Assembly: GCF_032854445.1 (NCBI RefSeq)
Contig: NC_088300.1
Span: 14,975,191-15,039,190 of the forward strand
DNA length: 64,000 nt
Source: Liolophura sinensis
Lineage: Eukaryota > Mollusca > Polyplacophora > Chitonida > Chitonidae
Direction: 5' to 3'
The notes beneath the pieces are model-generated. The model saw only the letters and a list, made by a program, of their open reading frames with translations. It made no database searches and was not told the origin of the DNA. The position numbers and the translations under genes were made by a program. Positions 58,317-64,000 of the stretch are shown piece by piece (position 1 is the first letter of the stretch; every line of letters starts with the position of its first letter).

Positions 58317-59879
58317 CTGGTGAGCATGACACGTGTTAAGTCATAGGTAACTGGCGAGTTCTCACTTAAAAATGATATACGGATATACGTCAGGACTTGA
58401 AATATGAAATACCTCTATATCAGGTGAGAAAACGCAATCAAGACAAATAAATGTATTAACCTAGTATACCCCTTACTGAGAAACGAGTTAATATGTTCCT
58501 GTGATCAGTTCTATTATCCCGTGGTAAGAAAAGACGGATTCATTAAGGGTTGTTTTGTTTTAAGAATATTTCTGCCATTTAAAACATTCGTAGTTGCTGA
58601 TCAATGTATTTTCCTATAACGCTTATTAATCTGCATTATCCACTTTCCTTCTGTGTGGAGACTTTTTTGTGTTAAAATTACCCGTCTTTGATCGAATTTG
58701 ATCAGTTATGTTTCCTCGGTGACGTTTTAAACCTTTTATGTTTTTTCAAGCACAATTGATTGACGTAGCAGAAACAACATGCTTAATCCACCGTAAAATA
58801 GTTCAGGACTCACATAAGTCACAAGCATCGTCATTCCGTCCATCATCTTTCTTCATGCCTGTCACATCGTGACAAATTGTAACCTTTTCTAATACATTCT
58901 ATGTACTTCTTGGTTATACTTTCGAACCAAAACAGCAACATGCAACTAATACCTATTCAGATGGATTGATCTGCCCCAGACCGAGATCATACTAATTCCG
59001 GGTCTAGGAACTATAGGGGAATTATTTACAGCTAAATAGGAAGTACTTAATGGCCTTATTTTATCGAATGTTATCTCAAATAAACGCATGCTTCGGACTT
59101 CTTTCCACATAGCATACCCACGAACCTTTAACAGCATGCATATTCATGTCCACAATGATATTTCCAAAACTGGGATTCCGGGTCATGAGTTATTCATTGT
59201 AACGACACAGTGTAATCTATCCATCTCGATAACTGTTATGTGTACTCCAATTCAGATTCAGGTCTTGATTGGGCTATATACGAAATCCACGTTTTCCGAA
59301 TCACATACATGGACATCCACAGTATCCTTTAATATAATCCCCAAATCATTTGTCAGTGAAGCCACGTGCATGCAGTCATATTGAATTCGCCCGACGACAA
59401 GCGTGTGTCATTATCCATTGTGGGATGAGTCATTATTCATGACATAGCGAGCGCATCATTTTTGTGGGTCATACTGTAAAATAAAATGGCTGCATGTTTT
59501 CTATGTTATCCGAGAAAATCCCAAAGAATATATATGAGGTAGGACAACTGTAAGTCCTGATTCTAACCCGATACTTGAATCTAACCAGTCAAGAGATTTG
59601 AGTCATCTGCAGGTATGTATAGACAGTACAATAAGGTCGATGTTGTTTGAGTCTATATTGTGTTACGGAGACTTTGAAAAAGGTTTACAGCATATTAGAA
59701 CTTCGATAATCCAAACCACTTGGGAATTTATCTTACCGCAGGTACAATGTTCTCCATCGTATCCTAATTAATACTTAAAGTAAAAGTGTATCTGGCTGAC
59801 ACAAATGACAACAACGTCACATTTCCTTAAGAAATAAAGCAACAAGTGGACACACAAACGATGTAACCAATCTTTATCC
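58317..59879. other. Intergenic, no gene seen
   Basis: AT-rich sequence with short unrelated ORFs only. Confidence 0.5.
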
Positions 59880-61539
59880 TTTATTGTCTGGACTGGTTTC
59901 TCATAATACCAACGTAAGGGCAGTTTGACCAACGACAGATCAACTGGCCAGGCATATTACAATGCTAATAGAAACACAGATTGGAGGGGAAATGCTAAAT
60001 GCTTTAAGACGGACTGAGATTATGTGCCAGGCTGATGCTGGAAACATTGAGTAAAGTTCAGCGACGGTGTAAACAGAAACATCACTGCTCTAAGAGCTTT
60101 GTAAGAGGGTCAAGTTTAAAATTGAAAGCGTCAATGGACTGTGGGAAAAAGCTGCACAGATGTAAACAGAATTTAAAAGGAAACAGATCTTAGACAATTT
60201 ATTAAAGTACATCCCGAAAGCCTAAAAGTTTAAGTTTAAAAGAAATGTTGAACCCTAATATCAGAAAGGATGAAAAGAGAAAACACGTTCCATGTCAGGA
60301 AACATCCAGTAATCATATCTACAGGAATAAAACTCAATCTTTTTGTACATCACCATTTACAATCATTCAACACTACAATACAACCATAAAATGTAACTCA
60401 CGTCCTCTTGTTAAAATATTTATAAAATATGTACAAAATTTCACTTGTCTGGTAAAAAGTTCTGCTATAGCGTACATCGTATAAATATAAATTAACCGGC
60501 CTCTTCTCACCACTACATGTCACAACAATCACGTGACTTGTTGAGCTCGTGACACTATAGTAACCTGGGATTGAACGTTAGCACTAAATTTACAAGGAAG
60601 TGATAAGATCGAACTACTGAAGTATACAGTCAAAACATAGTGTTTATCCTAATGATAAATAAATCATCGTAGATACGTCCGTCATCTTGTGCCACATCCT
60701 GGCACTTCATGCACGCACTACTACATCCCGGCATTTCCTCCCCATGCTCTATGCGAGCAAAACATACACATGCCTCACCCAGGCACTACACATGCGCACT
60801 GGGGCATCATACCCGTGACAACATGCCAGTGCCTCATTCAGCGATATCATCCGGGCATGTCCTCAAAAACTTTGACTGGAAGTTTTAGTTCTCCATTGTG
60901 CCATCACACAACACACATTTCCACTTACAAATACATAATTTACATTGATACTTATTCTGTTTAACACAGAAGCGAGGTATAGATTAACGGCCGAACGTTC
61001 TGGACATACGGGATGTCCTTTGTCCACTTCTCTTGCCCCAGTGCGTTAGGGGCCCGCCATGACATCAACCTTGCCAACAGGTCCTCATCCGACAGATCGT
61101 GGCATCCGATGACCACTACTGTGTTACCCACTAGTGACTGTACGTGATATCCAATGGGGCACACTCGCTCTCAAGCACTGTTTCCTCTGGCGACAGAACG
61201 TAGCACCCAGTGGTCACAGAAGTTGGACATTTTAGGGTACGACATCCTAGTTGCACCACTATGGAACAGCACTCACAGAACAACGGACGATTTGGTTTCC
61301 GTCACCCCAAGCAATGACTGAGTACTCGGCGTCCCATGCTGTCGGTGTCATCTGCTTCAGGGACAGGTCTAGACAAGAAGGTACTTTTGTGTGCCCCGGG
61401 TCAGCTCTGTGGGGATTGGGCCCTTCACCAGGTCTGGAGGAGAGTCGCAGAGACGCCTGGCACGTGACCTTGTTCTTTGCATAGACTATAGTCTACATCA
61501 GTACTTTGTGTACGGACTGTCCGATGACGAATCTCCGCA
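59880..61539 (-). other. Probable 3' UTR of BMP2/4
   Basis: The minus strand downstream of the BMP2/4 stop. AATAAA signals (minus strand) lie at 60203-60198 and 59885-59880; the latter would give a 3' UTR of about 1.65 kb. No other coding sequence fits here. The exact end cannot be fixed without transcripts. Confidence 0.4.
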
Positions 61540-62423
61540 TTACCGGCATCCACAACCTTCCACAACCATGTCTTGATAATTTTTTAACACAACTTTATCA
61601 TATTCATCCAAATATAACATTGAAATAGGACTTAGTTCCGTTGGCACACAACATGCTTTTGGTACAGCGGCAGGATTTACTGAATTGACCAGTGTTTGCA
61701 CAATTGCATGGTTTGTGGAATTTAAATGGTCAGCTAGAGGAAATGGACACTCGCCGTGGCAATAGTAGGCCTGGTAACCGGGTGGCGCCACTATCCAGTC
61801 ATTCCAACCGACGTCACTAAAATCTACATAGAGAGCATGTCGCCTACACTGATTTCGGCGCGCTTTCCTCCTCGAATGGCGACTCCTGGCTCGCCTACGA
61901 TTGCTCCTACGAGTTCTTGGCGACCTGCCGTCGTCGCTATAGGTGACGAGTAGCGGTCTCTGAGAATGCCACTCGTCCTGGGAGTTGGTGGCGGAGCGCC
62001 GTAACCTGACATGGTTGTTAATGTCCTTACGTCGGTCCGTCAGGGCGGGACTCCTGGCCTGGACTCGGACCTCCAGGCCGTGATTCAAGTGAGGAAACTG
62101 CTTCCATTTTAATACTGCTGGGTGAACGTCAAAAGATTCCCAGGAACTATTCCGAACATCTACTGTCTTCACATCGATCAGACGAGTCATAGATTCCCGG
62201 CCGCGCCGAGCTGGTTTTATCACTTCGTGAACTTCTATGCGAAGTTTCAAACATTTCACAGAGGTATTCCCTTCTAACTGAAGGGAGGATTGCAAGTCTT
62301 TCAACTCCTTCCGGTACAGACGCAGCTCGGCCGACGTCAACTCTTCGTGCTCAGGAATTGAGGTAACGTTAAACTTGATGGACTTTTCGGGCAGCTGATC
62401 TCCTGATTCCTCGGCTTCACTCT
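61540..62423 (-). CDS. BMP2/4 (dpp-type) precursor, exon 2: propeptide end and mature ligand
   Basis: Secreted TGF-beta-family morphogen that binds type I/II Ser/Thr kinase receptors and signals through Smads; in bilaterians it patterns the dorsoventral axis and, in molluscs, is linked to shell formation. The acceptor is TTAATCCCAG; the first codon is split. The exon encodes most of the propeptide, several R-x-x-R cleavage sites in a strongly basic stretch ([18 protein letters not shown]), and the mature domain with all seven cysteines ([61 protein letters not shown]). HLNST is a conserved N-glycosylation site. The stop is TAA at 61540. Total 415 residues, usual for the family. Confidence 0.97.
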
Positions 62424-62760
62424 CTGGGATTAAAAAAACACAAATAATCCTCTTTAAAGTACTCAATACAAAACGAGCCACGTATACAATTGGCAAGTAA
62501 AATGTTTTTCTAGTGGTATTATCAATTCTTAACCAGCATTTCTGTACAATAAAGTCCACTGGAGGCACTTTTCAGGACATAATTTCAGGACAATTCTACC
62601 TTTGTCGAACGTACCCCGTGACATCTTTAATACGGTATGAAGTGCGATTAAGCCTTGTGAAAAGCTCTCACATTGGCCCAAAGTGGCGGAGTGGATACGA
62701 ACTGAAGGGTCATTTGACATGGGTCGCCTCATTGAGCAAGGATAATGAGGAATAGCTCAC

Positions 62761-63124
62761 CTGCATGAAGGAAGCTGCGGACTGTGTTGGCATTGCTGGT
62801 ACCCGGTCCAGTCACAAAGGCGTTCAGGCTCAGTCCGTCTAACTCGTGCAGCTGGCGGGCATACATATCCAGCATGTACTGCGGTATTGTTGACTTTCTG
62901 CTGGGTTTGGGCCGAGAACTTAAACCGAAGAGGTTCAATAAACTGGTCTCGAACGCTTGGATAGCCTCGTTTTTATCTTTCTCGCTGATGGTTTGCTGTG
63001 GCAGGGGCGTGTCTGGTGAGTCGTGGCTCGGGTCTGGCTCCTGGGGGGACGTGATGGAAGTGGTCGCTCCGGTCACCATACAGCTCAGTATCAACAACAA
63101 GATGCCCGTGTGCTCCACTACCAT
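62761..63124 (-). CDS. BMP2/4 (dpp-type) precursor, exon 1: signal peptide and propeptide start
   Basis: It starts at ATG (63124), MVVEHTGILLLILSCMVTG, a clear signal peptide, and continues through the propeptide with LLNLFGLSSRPKPSRKSTIP and QYMLDMYARQLHELDG, the FGL...P-x-Y-M-L-D-L/M-Y pattern of BMP propeptides. The donor GCAG|GTGAGC gives phase 1, matching exon 2. The two-coding-exon structure with the split in the propeptide is the usual one for BMP2/4. A TGTTTCAG acceptor at 63140 lies 15 bases upstream of the ATG, so a 5' UTR intron is likely. Confidence 0.95.
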
Positions 63125-63159
63125 GATGATTCGCGGCGCCTGAAACACAGACAGCCACC

Positions 63160-63310
63160 GGTGAATACAACGAAATATCGAATACAAGGAAATATTGGAT
63201 ACAACAAAATATCGAATACAGCAACATATCGAATACATGAAAATACTGGATACAACAAAGTGTCGAAACAACGACATATCGAATAAAATGTGGAATACAA
63301 CGAAACACCA
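63160..63310. repeat. Degenerate 16-17-bp repeat in the BMP2/4 5' intron
   Basis: About nine imperfect copies of (AATACAACGAAATATCG)-type units, directly upstream of the BMP2/4 coding exon on the minus strand. ORFs reading through it in either direction are artefacts. Confidence 0.8.
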
Positions 63311-63862
63311 AATAGAGTAAAGTATTGGATTCCACGAGAGAAATAAAACAAGAAAAGTCCATAAATAAAAAAAGAGAATGAAGATAAATATAAAAACAGT
63401 GCAGTGAAACAGAACACAGAGGGAAATGCACAATACATGAACCATGCCTACGATTAGAGTAAACAACTCAAAGATATGCAGTGAATACGGAAAATGGAAC
63501 CAGGAAAAAAATGAACCGAATACGGATTTTATGGTACATACTAGACAAAAAGTTAATACAACGTCCAAACAGAGTAACAGATCCTGTAAACAAAACTAAC
63601 ATAGGACAAGAAAAGTGCAAAGGGGTAGGCATGGAAATCAACAGAAAGACACATGCGATAATAAACTAAATGGCTGAAATGGGTTTTGAGTGATTACAAA
63701 AAGGCCGCGTTTAAGAACGACTCATTTTATCTGACCTACTGACATGGTGGAAAGCTTGTGAGTCTCGGCTGGTAACCAGTGACCAGTACGTACCAAACAA
63801 TGTATCACTTATCGACGCTCAGTATACAGTCGCTAATCTGATGTCACTGGAAAAGCGATCCG

Positions 63863-63873
63863 TTTTTATATAG
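63863..63873 (-). promoter_or_regulatory. Candidate TATA box of BMP2/4
   Basis: On the minus strand CTATATAAAAA, about 740 bases upstream of the start codon. A start site near 63,840 would give a short non-coding first exon spliced to 63139. The donor of that exon is not clear. Confidence 0.4.
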
Positions 63874-64000
63874 TGTAAGGCCAAACGAAATTGATACTAA
63901 CAGTGGAGTGACTGATTCTATAGGTGTGGTGAATGGTAACGAAGGAATGAGTCTCTGAAGGCGTCGTGGTAAGTCACACTCTGGGACGGGTGTCCGGGAG

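Noticed and set aside
62729-63568. Extended ORF upstream of the BMP2/4 ATG (hydrophobic Phe-rich N-terminus)
   Set aside because: It runs through the degenerate repeat and a good splice acceptor at 63140; the ATG at 63124 gives a proper signal peptide.

Overview
This is a stretch of animal nuclear DNA. The genes are split by GT/AG introns, coding density is low, and introns and flanks are packed with minisatellites, tRNA-derived SINEs, MITEs and a Tc1/mariner element. The SINE tails (a 'GAGTACGACGTTAAAC' type end, then ACTC or AAATA repeats) and the BMP2/4 sequence point to a lophotrochozoan, most likely a mollusc. That taxonomic call is an inference.

Positions 1-38,612 (+ strand): most of one receptor tyrosine kinase gene. 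I could join 19 exons (1,938 to 38,612) with every splice phase matching, giving about 1,034 residues without the N-terminus. The product has a Cys-rich ectodomain, two fibronectin-III-like domains, a transmembrane helix, an FGFR/Tie/Cad96Ca-like kinase domain and a tail of about 250 residues. Its introns hold tandem arrays with units of 20, 89, 22 and 2 bp. The last intron, about 18.2 kb between two kinase exons, holds a 25-bp array and a 72-bp array of about 4.7 kb. That 72-bp array is open on both strands and merges on the minus strand into a protein-like ORF. A 13-bp G-rich array fills the first 750 bases.

Positions 38,613-59,880: a long region without a firmly identified gene. It contains a possible TATA box plus signal-peptide first exon (42.6-42.75 kb), two weak exon candidates, a Tc1-like element with intact inverted repeats and a frameshifted transposase (48.5-50.05 kb), a broken reverse-transcriptase remnant (51.5-52.2 kb), SINEs, MITEs, and three more minisatellites (24, 29 and 27 bp).

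Positions 59,880-63,880 (- strand): a BMP2/4 (decapentaplegic-type) gene with two coding exons encoding 415 residues, a probable 3' UTR reaching to about 59.9 kb, an intron upstream of the start codon, and a candidate TATA box near 63.87 kb.

The two recognised genes encode a cell-surface receptor and a secreted morphogen. They are transcribed in opposite directions, and nothing in the sequence shows that they act together. All gene models come from reading frames, splice consensus and family motifs; no transcript evidence was available.
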